Assembly: GCA_019421865.1 (NCBI GenBank) | Contig: JAHZEL010000008.1 | Span: 342,490-406,489, forward strand | Length of the DNA stretch: 64,000 nucleotides | Direction: 5' to 3' | DNA from: Desulfovibrionaceae bacterium | GTDB taxonomy: Bacteria > Desulfobacterota > Desulfovibrionia > Desulfovibrionales > Desulfovibrionaceae | In this document: piece by piece, positions 26,280 to 35,084 of the stretch | Numbering within the stretch: position 1 is the stretch's first letter | Layout: every line of letters starts with the position of its first letter | Position numbers and translations under genes: made by a program | The notes under the pieces: model-generated | What the model was told of the DNA's origin: nothing | Database searches by the model: none | The model's input: the letters and a program-made list of their open reading frames with translations, nothing else

Positions 26280-26454
26280 CGCTCGCTACAGGTTCGACCT
26301 GACGGCCATCATACTTGCCGCAGGAAGGGCAGACGCTGTGAGGCTTGGTGGGAGCGCCGCAGGAGCAGTAGATGACGGTGGGCTTGGCCACACGATCGTG
26401 AGAACGACGCATGCACTTTCTGGAGTGGGACTTTTTGTTCTGCTGAACGGCCAT
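26269..26454 (-). CDS. rpmF: Ribosomal protein bL32
   Basis: 61 residues starting MAVQQNKKSHSRKCMRRSHD. It is the zinc-ribbon form: CSCGAPTKPHSVCPSCG supplies four cysteines. Genomes that keep this form may carry a zinc-free paralogue under Zur control, not seen here. Overlaps plsX and lies 31 bases after the yceD-like gene. Confidence 0.97.
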   Translation of the reverse strand: MAVQQNKKSHSRKCMRRSHDRVAKPTVIYCSCGAPTKPHSVCPSCGKYDGRQVEPVASDEQ

Positions 26455-26485
26455 GTTGTTTCTCCTTATCGCGGAAACGGGGGAA

Positions 26486-27043
26486 TCACCCCTGATGTTT
26501 CACTTTCAGTTGACGCAGAGCAGCCAGCCGCGGATCACCGCTGTCGCGGGAACAGCCGCAGGCACCTTCATTAAGATTCTTGCCGCACACGGGGCACAGA
26601 CCCCGGCAGTCCGGCCTGCAGAGAGGCTTCACCGGCAGAGCCAGCGAAAATTCCTCCCACAAAAGCGATGCCAGATCAAGGAAAGGCGCTCCGCCCTCCC
26701 AGGTCACGGCACATTCATCCAGAAGTCCGACAGGATCTTCCTCTTCCGGTTCGGTTTCGACGGCTGCGGGGTATTCCTCGAATTCGTCGAAGCTCTGGTT
26801 CAGCACCACAAGAGTCTCTTCCATGCAGCGGTTGCACGGCATGGCCACAGTGCCTCTGATGGTACCGCGAAGCAGACAGCCGTCCTGCTGCGGAAGCAGG
26901 AAAACCTCCGCGATGACAGGCTCAACTATGCGGCATGACAGACGATATTCCTCAATGGGCTTCGTCCAGACAGCCTCGTCGGAGACCGTCAGCGAACAGC
27001 CCTGGGGGCCTATCTCATTGAGTGCAATGTGTTTAAGATCCAT
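26486..27043 (-). CDS. YceD/DUF177 family protein
   Basis: 185 residues. The CNRCME pair in the middle and the C-terminal CRPDCRGLCPVCGKNLNEGACGC are the hallmark cysteines of DUF177, the family whose E. coli member YceD affects 23S rRNA accumulation. It is nearly always encoded just before rpmF, as here. A central acidic stretch (VETEPEEEDP) is also typical. Probably binds zinc and assists large-subunit assembly. Confidence 0.9.
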   Translation of the reverse strand: MDLKHIALNEIGPQGCSLTVSDEAVWTKPIEEYRLSCRIVEPVIAEVFLLPQQDGCLLRGTIRGTVAMPCNRCMEETLVVLNQSFDEFEEYPAAVETEPEEEDPVGLLDECAVTWEGGAPFLDLASLLWEEFSLALPVKPLCRPDCRGLCPVCGKNLNEGACGCSRDSGDPRLAALRQLKVKHQG

Positions 27044-27271
27044 GCTTTACCTCTGGAAACATGACAAAATACCCACGGGGCTCCGCTTTGTCAAGTGCAC
27101 AGGCGCTTCCGGGGATGAAGGATTTTCCTTCCCTCCGGCGGAAAGAAGGCTCCCCTCTCCCCTTGCGGGGAAAGCCGAAGCCTTCCTGTCCGTCGAAAAT
27201 ACATCGGTTCCGTGCCGCACGGCACGATTCCCGTTCTGCCGCTTCCCGGAGCGTTTTCTTCCGGAGCCCGT

Positions 27272-28087
27272 CTACTTGACGGCCTTTTCGCTGATCACCA
27301 TGGCATCATGCAAACCGTAACCGTCCAGCTTGCGGCGGAGCACCTGAAGATCCGCCTTGCTGCCGCGCATGAGCACCTGCACATAGTACCAGGTGGTACG
27401 GCTGGTCTTGGTCTGCGTACGACGGGCCTTGAAACCATCCTTGACGAGCGTATTGAGCAGAGCCTGAGCCTGCTTGGACTCCTTGAAGGCCGCAACCCGC
27501 AGCACGTAGTCGTACTGCGGCTCCCTGGGCTTCTGCACCTCGGGTTTCGGCTTTTCCGGGGCGGCCTTTTCCTGCACCACGGCCGGAACGGCAGGCTGCG
27601 TTACGGCAGGCCCTTCCGCTTCGGAAAGAACCCCTCCCGCGGCGTCGTTCTTCAGGCTGGTCATGAACTGAAGTTCTTCCTTGGGAAGAATCTTCTCCTG
27701 AACTTCCGCTTCGCTCCCTTCTTCGGCCGCGGGTTCCTCGGCAAGGAGCCGATCGAGCTCCAGAGCCTGAGGCAGAGGCATGCTGCTGCGCCCCACGATC
27801 ACGCCCGAAAGGAAGCTGAACCCGAGAAGCACCAGCGCAAGCACGCTCATGGTCACGAGCGCAGACGGCGTGATGTTCACACGCCAGGCAAAAAAGCCCC
27901 GACCTTCCGAACGCCCTTCTGCGCGCGAGGAGCCGCTTCTGCGCGAAGAGGACTCGCCCTCCGCCGCGGCCGACGAGGCCGCGGCGTCCGAGCTTTCCTC
28001 CGAGGCGAAGAAAATGCTCTGCCGCCGTTCGCGGTCGCTGTTTTTCTTCGCGCTGGAGGAGGAACTGCGATAAAAGGCGTTTGCCAT
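27272..28087 (-). CDS. SPOR-domain membrane protein
   Basis: 271 residues. A Ser/Arg-rich cytoplasmic N-terminus is followed by a membrane helix near residues 74-97 (ALVTMSVLALVLLGFSFLSG), a Glu/Pro-rich periplasmic linker (PEKPKPEVQKPREP) and a C-terminal SPOR domain (YDYVLRVAAFKESKQAQALL and WYYVQVLMRG). SPOR domains bind denuded peptidoglycan at division sites, so a septal role is likely. It lies two bases from argS. The 228-base gap after it holds a CGTGCC/GGCACG hairpin near 27209. Confidence 0.88.
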   Translation of the reverse strand: MANAFYRSSSSSAKKNSDRERRQSIFFASEESSDAAASSAAAEGESSSRRSGSSRAEGRSEGRGFFAWRVNITPSALVTMSVLALVLLGFSFLSGVIVGRSSMPLPQALELDRLLAEEPAAEEGSEAEVQEKILPKEELQFMTSLKNDAAGGVLSEAEGPAVTQPAVPAVVQEKAAPEKPKPEVQKPREPQYDYVLRVAAFKESKQAQALLNTLVKDGFKARRTQTKTSRTTWYYVQVLMRGSKADLQVLRRKLDGYGLHDAMVISEKAVK

Positions 28088-28089
28088 GA

Positions 28090-29757
28090 CTACATGGATT
28101 CCGGAGCGCTCACGCCGAGCAGATCAAGACCGTTGGCGATGACCACGCTCACGGCGCGCAGCAGCGCCAGACGGGCCTTCATGACGTCTTCATCATCACC
28201 GCTCAGCACGGGATTGTTGGCATAATAGCTGTGCAGCTTGCCCGACAGTTCCATAAGATAGAAGCTGATGGGATGAGCGGCACGGGCACGGGCGGCATCT
28301 TCCACGACATTGCGGAAACGTTCCACTTCGCGCAGCAGGGCCAGATCATCGGCGGAAGTCAGAGACTTCAGCATGTCGGCCGTGCAGTGTTCGGGCAGCA
28401 CCACGCCGCGATCGGCGGCACGGCGCAGAAGCGCAGCCACACGGGCATGGGCATACTGCACGTAGTAGACGGGGTTTTCCATGTTGCGCTGCTTCACCAG
28501 ATCCAGATCGAAATCCAGAGGACTGTCGCTCTTGCGCGAAAGGAACATGTAGCGGGCGGCATCCGTACCGACATCGTCCAGCACTTCCCGCAGCGTGACG
28601 AACTCGCCGGAGCGGGTGGACATGGCCACGGGCTCGCCGCCGCGCATGAGATTCACCATCTGGATGAGCACCACATGGAAATCGTTTTCCGGATCATGCT
28701 GCATGCAGGTGATGGCGGCCTTCATGCGGGGAACGTAACCGTGATGGTCGGCGCCCCACACGTCGATGCATTCATCGAAACCGCGATCGAACTTGTTGGC
28801 ATGATAGGCGATATCGGAAGCAAAATAGGTCAGATAACCATCGCTCTTGCGGAGCACGCGGTCCTTGTCGTCGCCGAACTGCTGCGTGGCGAGCCAGATG
28901 GCGTTGTCCTTGTCATACACAAGGCCCATGGCGCGCAGCTTGTCGAAGGCTTCCTCCACCTTTCCGGCGTCCACGAGGCTCTTCTCGGAGAACCACACCT
29001 GATGCTCCACGCGGAATTCCCTGAGGTCTTCCTTGATGCCCGCCAGAATGGTGGCGCAGGCATACTCGTAGCAGAGATCCTTGGCTTCGGCTTCGAGCTT
29101 CTCCGGCAGAGAAGGATCCTTTTCCAGCATCTCGCGGGCGATGTCGCGGATGTAATCGCCGTGATACCAGCCCTTGGGATCTTCAGGATAGACCACGGGC
29201 AGGTTGCAGATCTCGCGCATGCGCAGATACACGGAGTCGCCGAGCAGACGCATCTGACGTCCGGCGTCGTTGATGTAGTACTCCGTGGACACATCGTAGC
29301 CGGCAAAGCGCAGCAGTCTGGTCAGAGAGTCGCCAACAGCGGCGCCGCGTCCATGTCCGATGTGAAGAGGACCGGTGGGATTGGCGGAAACGTATTCCAC
29401 CACGATACGACGGCCGTTGCCGTTCTTCGAGGAGCCGAACGCCTTTCCCTGCTCTTCGACGTCCACAACCACCTGCTGCCAGAACGAAGGGGCGAAGGTG
29501 ATGTTGATGAAGCCGGGACCGGCCGTTTCCACGGAAACCAGACCGGGGAAGGCGGCGCACAGTTCCTCGCCGATCTTTTCAGCCACGACGCGGGGAGCGG
29601 CCTTGGCCTGCTTGGAAAGCACCAGGGCAAGATTGGTGGCAAGATCGCCGTGTCCGGCGTCTCTGGGGATTTCCAGAACGGCCTTTTCAGGCCATTCCCA
29701 GCCGTGTCCCGCCACAATGTCACGGAGGGCCTTTTCAATAAGAAGTATGTCGCGCAT
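28090..29757 (-). CDS. argS: Arginyl-tRNA synthetase
   Basis: 555 residues. N-terminal Add-1 domain, HIGH motif in NPTGPLHIGHGRGAAVGD, the KMSK-equivalent MSTRSGEFVTL and the C-terminal DALR domain (SFYLMELSGKLHSYYANNPVL) are complete. It sits two bases from fabD and two bases from the SPOR gene, so the three are surely co-transcribed. Confidence 0.98.
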   Translation of the reverse strand: MRDILLIEKALRDIVAGHGWEWPEKAVLEIPRDAGHGDLATNLALVLSKQAKAAPRVVAEKIGEELCAAFPGLVSVETAGPGFINITFAPSFWQQVVVDVEEQGKAFGSSKNGNGRRIVVEYVSANPTGPLHIGHGRGAAVGDSLTRLLRFAGYDVSTEYYINDAGRQMRLLGDSVYLRMREICNLPVVYPEDPKGWYHGDYIRDIAREMLEKDPSLPEKLEAEAKDLCYEYACATILAGIKEDLREFRVEHQVWFSEKSLVDAGKVEEAFDKLRAMGLVYDKDNAIWLATQQFGDDKDRVLRKSDGYLTYFASDIAYHANKFDRGFDECIDVWGADHHGYVPRMKAAITCMQHDPENDFHVVLIQMVNLMRGGEPVAMSTRSGEFVTLREVLDDVGTDAARYMFLSRKSDSPLDFDLDLVKQRNMENPVYYVQYAHARVAALLRRAADRGVVLPEHCTADMLKSLTSADDLALLREVERFRNVVEDAARARAAHPISFYLMELSGKLHSYYANNPVLSGDDEDVMKARLALLRAVSVVIANGLDLLGVSAPESM

Positions 29758-29759
29758 CG

Positions 29760-30719
29760 TTATCCTTCAAATGCATCCACAGCGTCTTTGTTGGGAATGT
29801 GAACGGTGGTGTAACTGCCGTCGGCCACGTCGGCCGCCACAAGAATCGGACGCACCATGCGGGTCAGCACGCCCTGCGGTCCGAATTCCACCCAGCGGCG
29901 CACGCCGTCTCTCCACTGGTTGGAAATGGTGTCCACCCAGCAGACGGAAGAAGTCATCTGACGGCGCATGGCGCTGTGCAGCGCTTCCGCGTCGCTCAGA
30001 GGTTCGCCGTTGATGTTGGAGTATATGGGGAAGGCGGCGTCGTGCCAGTCCTGCTTGTCCAGCAGCTTGGAAAATTCCGCCGAAGCTTCGGCCATCATGG
30101 GCGTATGGAAGGCGCCGCTCACGGCCAGAGGGAAGCCCTTGGCTCTCGGATTTTCCGCCTTCAGCTGTTCGGCGGCCGCTTCCACGGCTTCGCGGTGGCC
30201 GCTCAGCACAAACTGCAGAGGCGTATTCTTGTTGGCCACGCGCACCAGCTTGCCGGTTCTTTCGGAAACCTGTTTGGCCACGTTTTCCACCTGCTCCTGA
30301 GAGAGACGGATCATGGCGCACATGGTGCCGATATGCTCCGGATCCACGTCGGCCATGAGACGGCCGCGCAGCGTGACGAGCTCAAGCACCTTGTCCACGG
30401 GAAGCACCCCGGCCGCAGCCAGCGCGCTGAATTCACCGAGGCTGTGTCCGGCCGCGCAGGCCGGAGAAAGGCGATTGGAAACGCTCTGCCACAGGGCGAG
30501 GTTCACCACAGTGATGGCGGGCTGAAGGTTGCGGGTTTCCGCCATGAGCGTGGCGTCGTCGCTGTCCCAGTATATCTCGCGCAGAGGCAGGCCGCTGATG
30601 CTTTCCGCCTTCTTCCAGAGATTCATGATATCGGAAGACGCCTCGGCAAGACGCCTTCCCATGCCAGATGCCTGCGACCCCTGACCGGGGAACAGGATGG
30701 CGGTCTGAACACTGTTCAT
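29760..30719 (-). CDS. fabD: Malonyl-CoA:ACP transacylase
   Basis: 319 residues. Oxyanion-region motif FPGQGSQASGMG, catalytic serine in AAGHSLGEFSALAAAG, and the histidine in SGAFHTPMM. It loads malonate onto AcpP. It is separated from the rest of the fatty acid genes by argS, the SPOR gene, yceD and rpmF, but all run in one direction. Confidence 0.96.
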   Translation of the reverse strand: MNSVQTAILFPGQGSQASGMGRRLAEASSDIMNLWKKAESISGLPLREIYWDSDDATLMAETRNLQPAITVVNLALWQSVSNRLSPACAAGHSLGEFSALAAAGVLPVDKVLELVTLRGRLMADVDPEHIGTMCAMIRLSQEQVENVAKQVSERTGKLVRVANKNTPLQFVLSGHREAVEAAAEQLKAENPRAKGFPLAVSGAFHTPMMAEASAEFSKLLDKQDWHDAAFPIYSNINGEPLSDAEALHSAMRRQMTSSVCWVDTISNQWRDGVRRWVEFGPQGVLTRMVRPILVAADVADGSYTTVHIPNKDAVDAFEG

Positions 30720-30787
30720 TCCATACTCCCTGATGGGTTATGGGTCATAACACACGGGCCGCCGCCGGTCGGCGGCGACACCGTCTT

Positions 30788-31771
30788 CTAGTCGTACCGG
30801 ACGGAGCTGAACTTCATCAGCCGATCCCAGTTGTGATGAGACTCAATGTAGCGGAACGTGCCGGTCTTGGCGCGGATCACCAGAGAATGGGTGACGGCAC
30901 CGCGTCCGGAATAGCTCACGCCGCCGAGGAAGGTGCCGCCGGAAATGCCGGTGGCGGCAAAGAAGGCGTCATCGGCACGGATGATGGAGTCGACCGTGAG
31001 GATCTCGTCCAGTCTGGTTCCTTCCGCAAGCATGGCCTCCCTTTCAGCGTCGGACTGCGGATCGAAGCGTCCGAACATCTGACCGCCGACGCCCTTGATG
31101 GCGCAGGCGGAAATGACGCCTTCCGGCGTTCCGCCGGTGCCCATCATGACATCGACGTCCACGCTGGGGTCGGCCACCATGAGGGAGCCGGCCACGTCGC
31201 CGTCGGTGTGCAGGGTGATGCGGGCTCCGGTCTTGCGGATTTCCTCAATGAGTCCCTTGTGACGGGGCTTGTCGAGCACGAACACCACGAGGTCGTTGAT
31301 GTCCTTGCCCACGGCGCGCGCCACGGCCTGAAGGTTGTCGGCCACAGGCGCGTCGATGTCCACCACGTCACGGGCTTCGCGGCCCACCACGAGCTTTTTC
31401 ATGTAGTAGCTGGAGCCGGGATTGTACATGTAGCCCGACTTGCAGGCGCCTATGACGGCGATGGCATTGGGACGGCCGAGCGCCAGCAGATTGGTTCCCT
31501 CCACGGGATCCACGGCAATGTCGATGGCAGGCCCGGTGCCGTCGCCGACTTCTTCGCCGTTATACAGCATGGGAGCCTTGTCCTTGGCGCCTTCGCCGAT
31601 GATGACGCGCCCCTTGATGGAGAGGGAGTCGAAAGAAAGGCGCATGGCGTCCACCGCCGCGCCGTCACCGTCTTCCTTGGCGCCCTTTCCCAGCCAGCGC
31701 GCTGCGGAAAGCGCTGCAGATTCCGTTACCCGGAGCAGTTCGAACGCCAGATTTTTTTCAGGAGCTTGCAT
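30788..31771 (-). CDS. glpX: Class II fructose-1,6-bisphosphatase
   Basis: 327 residues. GlpX signatures: WLGKGAKEDGDGAAVDAMR, DPVEGTN with its metal acidic residues, and VMMGTGGTPEGVISA. It catalyses the gluconeogenic dephosphorylation of fructose bisphosphate. The ATG at 31771 has GGGAGG about 6 bases upstream. It is preceded by its own predicted promoter at 31836-31864 and leads into fabD after 68 bases. Confidence 0.96.
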   Translation of the reverse strand: MQAPEKNLAFELLRVTESAALSAARWLGKGAKEDGDGAAVDAMRLSFDSLSIKGRVIIGEGAKDKAPMLYNGEEVGDGTGPAIDIAVDPVEGTNLLALGRPNAIAVIGACKSGYMYNPGSSYYMKKLVVGREARDVVDIDAPVADNLQAVARAVGKDINDLVVFVLDKPRHKGLIEEIRKTGARITLHTDGDVAGSLMVADPSVDVDVMMGTGGTPEGVISACAIKGVGGQMFGRFDPQSDAEREAMLAEGTRLDEILTVDSIIRADDAFFAATGISGGTFLGGVSYSGRGAVTHSLVIRAKTGTFRYIESHHNWDRLMKFSSVRYD

Positions 31772-31835
31772 ATTGTCCTCCCTCGGCAAGGGGATGTTAC
31801 ATAAAAAAGGCCGTTCTCAGGCCACAATCGGCATA

Positions 31836-31864
31836 AGTATATCCGAGCAAGCGCTTTTCATCAA
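31836..31864 (-). promoter_or_regulatory. Sigma70-type promoter for glpX and downstream genes
   Basis: On the minus strand TTGATG, a 17-base spacer and TATACT. It lies in the 351-base gap between glpX and the Smr-domain gene (31772-32122). The leader that follows contains GGCC-N7-GGCC then TTTTTT (31803-31823), possibly a weak attenuator. The rest of the gap holds a CTTTTCGT/ACGAAAAG hairpin near 32010 and a U-tailed imperfect hairpin (32083-32118) that probably ends the Smr gene message. Confidence 0.65.
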
Positions 31865-32122
31865 GAGTAAAGGCAGGCATGTAAAGATGACACGATTTCT
31901 GAAAGGGTCTGAAAGATTTTGCAATACAGGCCCCAAAAGTCGACATCTCACGGAAGAAGCGGACGCTTTTCTTCCCATCCCCTCACGCCCGGAGCACTTC
32001 GCCTTTTCGTTTCGGCACGAAAAGCTTCCTCCTTCCGCATGCATTCCGTCCGTCAGGCAACGACCGTAAAAAGAGGGAAAACAAAAAGCCTCCGCCCTTT
32101 TCGGACGAAGGATTCCGGAGAA

Positions 32123-33175
32123 TCAATGATAAAGATCGGGATCGGAAGGCATGACGTCCCAGCGGATCTTACCCGCGCTTTTCTTGCGCCGGCGCAGCAG
32201 CACATAGAACGCTCCGGCCCCGCCGTCTTCCTGACGGGCCGTGCAGAAGGCCAGCACCACGCGCTTGAAGGGATCCTGCGTAAACCACTGCTGCACGCGG
32301 AAGCGCAGCACGGGAACACCGTTCAGGGAATTGAGTCCGCGCCCGGTCACAACGAGCACCGTTCTCACGCCCTTGTAGTAGGCGCTGCGGAAAAAGCCCA
32401 CCAGATTCTGAAAAGCCTGCTCACAGTTCAGGCCGTGCAGGTCGATGTGCGCCTCCGGGCTGAACTGCCGCGACTGCAGCTGGGATACGATCATGAGGTC
32501 CAGCCCCACGACGTGCCCTTCCGCATACTCATCGGTGCTCGCCACGGAAAATTCCACCTTGCCTTCCATGAAATCCTGCAGAGGATGACGGGGATCCGTC
32601 ACGGGAACAACTGGAGCTTCGGGCTCCACAGGCACGTCGCGGCCTCTGCCGTTCAGCGGCACCGTTCCCCGCACGGCACTGAAAAAGTCATGGCTGTCGT
32701 CTTCCTCCGCAGGCTGTCCGGCCGCTTCGCTCAAAAGAGCGGTATCGTCCCGGCGGCCGATCCGCGCACCGGCAAGCGCCATGGCGGTCAGCGTGACAGG
32801 CTCATTCTCTTCTTCCGGAGCCGTCTCCTTCTGCTGAGGCTGAACTGCCGCCTCAGCCTTCTTTTTCTGCAGCATGCGCTTGACGCCGCGGCTCTCCAGC
32901 ATATCGGCAAAGGTGGTGTCCCCGCTTTCGGCGCTGCTGCGGGACGACTTTTTGTCCGCCCCCCCGGTCTGACCGGAAGACGGAAGCTTCTGTACATTGC
33001 CGCTCATAGCCTGCAGAAAAAGCTCAGTGTCGGCATCCAGCGCGGCGGCCTCGGCGTCCCTGTTCTTCACCACAGTCTTGGCGCGGCGCTGCCTGCGCAA
33101 GTTGTCCCTGTCGCTGCGGGAAGGAAAATCCCGCGCATTCAGCATGGAAAAAGGATTGGAAGCATCTTTGCTCAT
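32123..33175 (-). CDS. Smr-domain protein
   Basis: 350 residues. The C-terminal Smr domain has the hallmark IDLHGLNCEQAFQNL and VVTGRGLNS. Smr domains are endonuclease or nucleic-acid-binding modules found in MutS2 and stand-alone proteins. The N-terminal 220 residues are charged, low complexity and probably disordered (KKSSRSSAESGD, KKKAEAAVQPQQ). Divergent from purM across a 411-base region. No MutS part, so a mismatch-repair role should not be assumed. Confidence 0.88.
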   Translation of the reverse strand: MSKDASNPFSMLNARDFPSRSDRDNLRRQRRAKTVVKNRDAEAAALDADTELFLQAMSGNVQKLPSSGQTGGADKKSSRSSAESGDTTFADMLESRGVKRMLQKKKAEAAVQPQQKETAPEEENEPVTLTAMALAGARIGRRDDTALLSEAAGQPAEEDDSHDFFSAVRGTVPLNGRGRDVPVEPEAPVVPVTDPRHPLQDFMEGKVEFSVASTDEYAEGHVVGLDLMIVSQLQSRQFSPEAHIDLHGLNCEQAFQNLVGFFRSAYYKGVRTVLVVTGRGLNSLNGVPVLRFRVQQWFTQDPFKRVVLAFCTARQEDGGAGAFYVLLRRRKKSAGKIRWDVMPSDPDLYH

Positions 33176-33419
33176 GACGACCGCCTCGAAAAATAAAAAT
33201 TGAACCCGAAGGACTGCTCTGTTCTACGTGCTCCGCGAGGAAATGCAAGTGCGCACTCCCGCAGGAGACGCGGGCCGCGACTTCCGCCGACATGGAGTCA
33301 GCTGCGACCGGCCCTGAAATTCCGGTGCTCGTCCCCGCATGCCCCCGCGATATCCGCCCCGCAGACTCTCCCCTTCTCCTCCATCCCGTGTCCCACATAC
33401 GGCATGTTCCATAAAAAAC

Positions 33420-33448
33420 TTGGCAAACAGAACGGAAGCGACTATTAA
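33420..33448 (+). promoter_or_regulatory. Predicted promoter of purM
   Basis: TTGGCA, a 17-base spacer and TATTAA. The expected start point, about 7 bases after the -10, falls at 33454-33455, exactly the first base of the paired P1 arm of the structured leader. It lies in the 411-base divergent region 33176-33586, the rest of which shows no gene. Confidence 0.65.
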
Positions 33449-33453
33449 TACGG

Positions 33454-33565
33454 GGTACCTGCATAAGCGATTTCCATGGGAAATGCCGCAGGGAAAGCCC
33501 CGGGCTTTCTCTTTGCGGGCACAGGTACCTGAACGCAAAGCGTCCCTGCCGGGCAGGCCAACGCT
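33454..33565 (+). promoter_or_regulatory. Structured 5' leader of purM, three-way junction
   Basis: P1: GGTACCTG (33454-33461) with CAGGTACC (33522-33529), 8 bp. P2: ATTTCC/GGAAAT (33470-33484) with a 3-base loop. P3: CCGCA/TGCGG (33486-33518) continued by GAAAGCC/GGCTTTC. A further hairpin follows, AGCGT/ACGCT enclosing CCTGC/GCAGG (33539-33565), and the AGGAG ribosome site lies 8 bases beyond it. All helices are perfect or have small internal loops. I could not match it to a named riboswitch class. Confidence 0.6.
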
Positions 33566-33586
33566 CTTCAACCAGGAGATGAGACC

Positions 33587-34639
33587 ATGAGTTTTTCCCG
33601 TTCCGCCGCATACACCTCCGCCGGCGTCAACATCCATGCCGGCAATGAGCTGGTTTCCCGCATCAAGGAGCTGGTAGCCAGCGCGCAGACCCACGGCGTT
33701 CTTTCGGACATAGGCGGCTTCGGCGGCCTGTTCCGTCCCGACGTCTCGGGAATGCAGTCGCCGGTTCTTGTCGCGGGTACCGACGGCGTGGGCACGAAAC
33801 TCAAGATGGCCTCCATGTTCAACCGTCACGATACCGTGGGTATCGACCTTGTGGCCATGAGCGTGAACGACTGCCTGGTACTGGGTGCCAAGCCGCTGTT
33901 CTTCCTTGACTATTTTTCCTGCGGCGAGCTGAACGTCGATCTTGCCACCACCGTGGTGGGCGGCATCGTGGAAGGATGCAAGATGAGCGGCTGCACGTTG
34001 CTCGGCGGTGAAACGGCGGAAATGCCGGGCATGTACGCCAACGGCGACTATGACCTCGCCGGTTTCTGCGTAGGCCTTGTGGACGGCCCGAACATCGTGG
34101 ACGGCTCCACCATCAGCGTGGGCGACGTCATCATCGGTCTCGCATCCTCGGGCCTGCACTCCAACGGCTACTCTCTGGTTCGTAAAATTTATGAGGAAAG
34201 CGGCGTGAAGGCGGACGACATCGTGCCCGGCACCGACAGAACCTTTGCCGACGTTCTGCTTACCCCCACCGTCATCTACGCCGATCAGGTCAAGTCCATC
34301 ATGCGTGATCTGCCCATCAAGGGCATGGTTCACATCACCGGCGGCGGCTTCTACGACAACATCCCGAGAGTGCTTTCGCCATCCATCTGTGCCAGCATCC
34401 GCTTCTCCAGCTGGGAACGCCCGACCATCTTCGAATGGCTGAAGCAGCAGGGCAATCTCTCCTGGCCGGAAATGCTCCAGATCTTCAACTGCGGCATCGG
34501 CTACATCATGATCACCGACCGTGCCACGGCCGACGAAATGCTCCCCCGCTTCAAGTCCATGAAGACCGAGGCATGGGAAATCGGAACCATCGTCCGCCGC
34601 AAGGACAATCAGGAACAGGTGGAGATTTCCTTTGACTGA
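33587..34639 (+). CDS. purM: Phosphoribosylformylglycinamidine cyclo-ligase (AIR synthetase)
   Basis: 350 residues. AYTSAGVNIHAGNELV at the N-terminus, VAGTDGVGTKLKMA, the active-site GCTLLGGETAEMPGMY and VIIGLASSGLHSNGYSLVR all match PurM, which closes the imidazole ring in purine synthesis with ATP. AGGAG precedes the ATG by a few bases. The gene is first in its unit, behind the structured leader, and overlaps the next gene by eight bases. Confidence 0.97.
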   Translation: MSFSRSAAYTSAGVNIHAGNELVSRIKELVASAQTHGVLSDIGGFGGLFRPDVSGMQSPVLVAGTDGVGTKLKMASMFNRHDTVGIDLVAMSVNDCLVLGAKPLFFLDYFSCGELNVDLATTVVGGIVEGCKMSGCTLLGGETAEMPGMYANGDYDLAGFCVGLVDGPNIVDGSTISVGDVIIGLASSGLHSNGYSLVRKIYEESGVKADDIVPGTDRTFADVLLTPTVIYADQVKSIMRDLPIKGMVHITGGGFYDNIPRVLSPSICASIRFSSWERPTIFEWLKQQGNLSWPEMLQIFNCGIGYIMITDRATADEMLPRFKSMKTEAWEIGTIVRRKDNQEQVEISFD

Positions 34640-35084
34640 CTTTCAGAAGCCCTGCCGCTATGTGGTGAGCGCCTGTCTTGCCGGTACCCCCTGCCGCTAT
34701 GACGGCCGCTCGAACCTGCGCCCCGAAATCGCCGCCCTTGTGGAAAAAGGCGAGGCCGTTCCGGTCTGCCCCGAAGTGCTGGGAGGTCTGCCTACGCCGC
34801 GCACCCCCAGCGAACAGAAGGACGGACGCGTTCTTTCCGCAACCGGCGAGGACGTGACCGAAGCCTTCAGCTCCGGCGCGGAAGCCGCGCTCTACATTGC
34901 CGAGGAATACGGCTGTTCGGCCGCCATTTTAAAGGCGAGATCTCCGTCCTGCGGCTGCGGACGCATCTATGACGGGACGTTCACCCGCACGCTCGTCGAC
35001 GGCGACGGCCTCTTTGCCGTGCTGCTCCGCAAAAAGGGATTCCAGATCTTTACCGAAGAAACATTTTCCGCGGACAAGGCATGA
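34632..35084 (+). CDS. DUF523 / TudS-like desulfidase family protein
   Basis: 150 residues. Cysteines in VSACLAGTPCRYDG, PVCPEVLGGL and ARSPSCGCG are the conserved set of DUF523. Members characterised as TudS are iron-sulfur thiouracil desulfidases that use three cysteines to hold a [4Fe-4S] cluster, so a desulfidase role on a thiolated base or similar small molecule is a reasonable guess. It overlaps purM by eight bases and the next gene by four, implying translational coupling. Confidence 0.85.
   Translation: MTDFQKPCRYVVSACLAGTPCRYDGRSNLRPEIAALVEKGEAVPVCPEVLGGLPTPRTPSEQKDGRVLSATGEDVTEAFSSGAEAALYIAEEYGCSAAILKARSPSCGCGRIYDGTFTRTLVDGDGLFAVLLRKKGFQIFTEETFSADKA

Noticed and set aside
33533..33541. 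ACGCAAAGC in the purM leader as part of a c-di-GMP-I riboswitch
   Set aside because: The short match is not accompanied by the other conserved blocks or the two-helix arrangement of that class.
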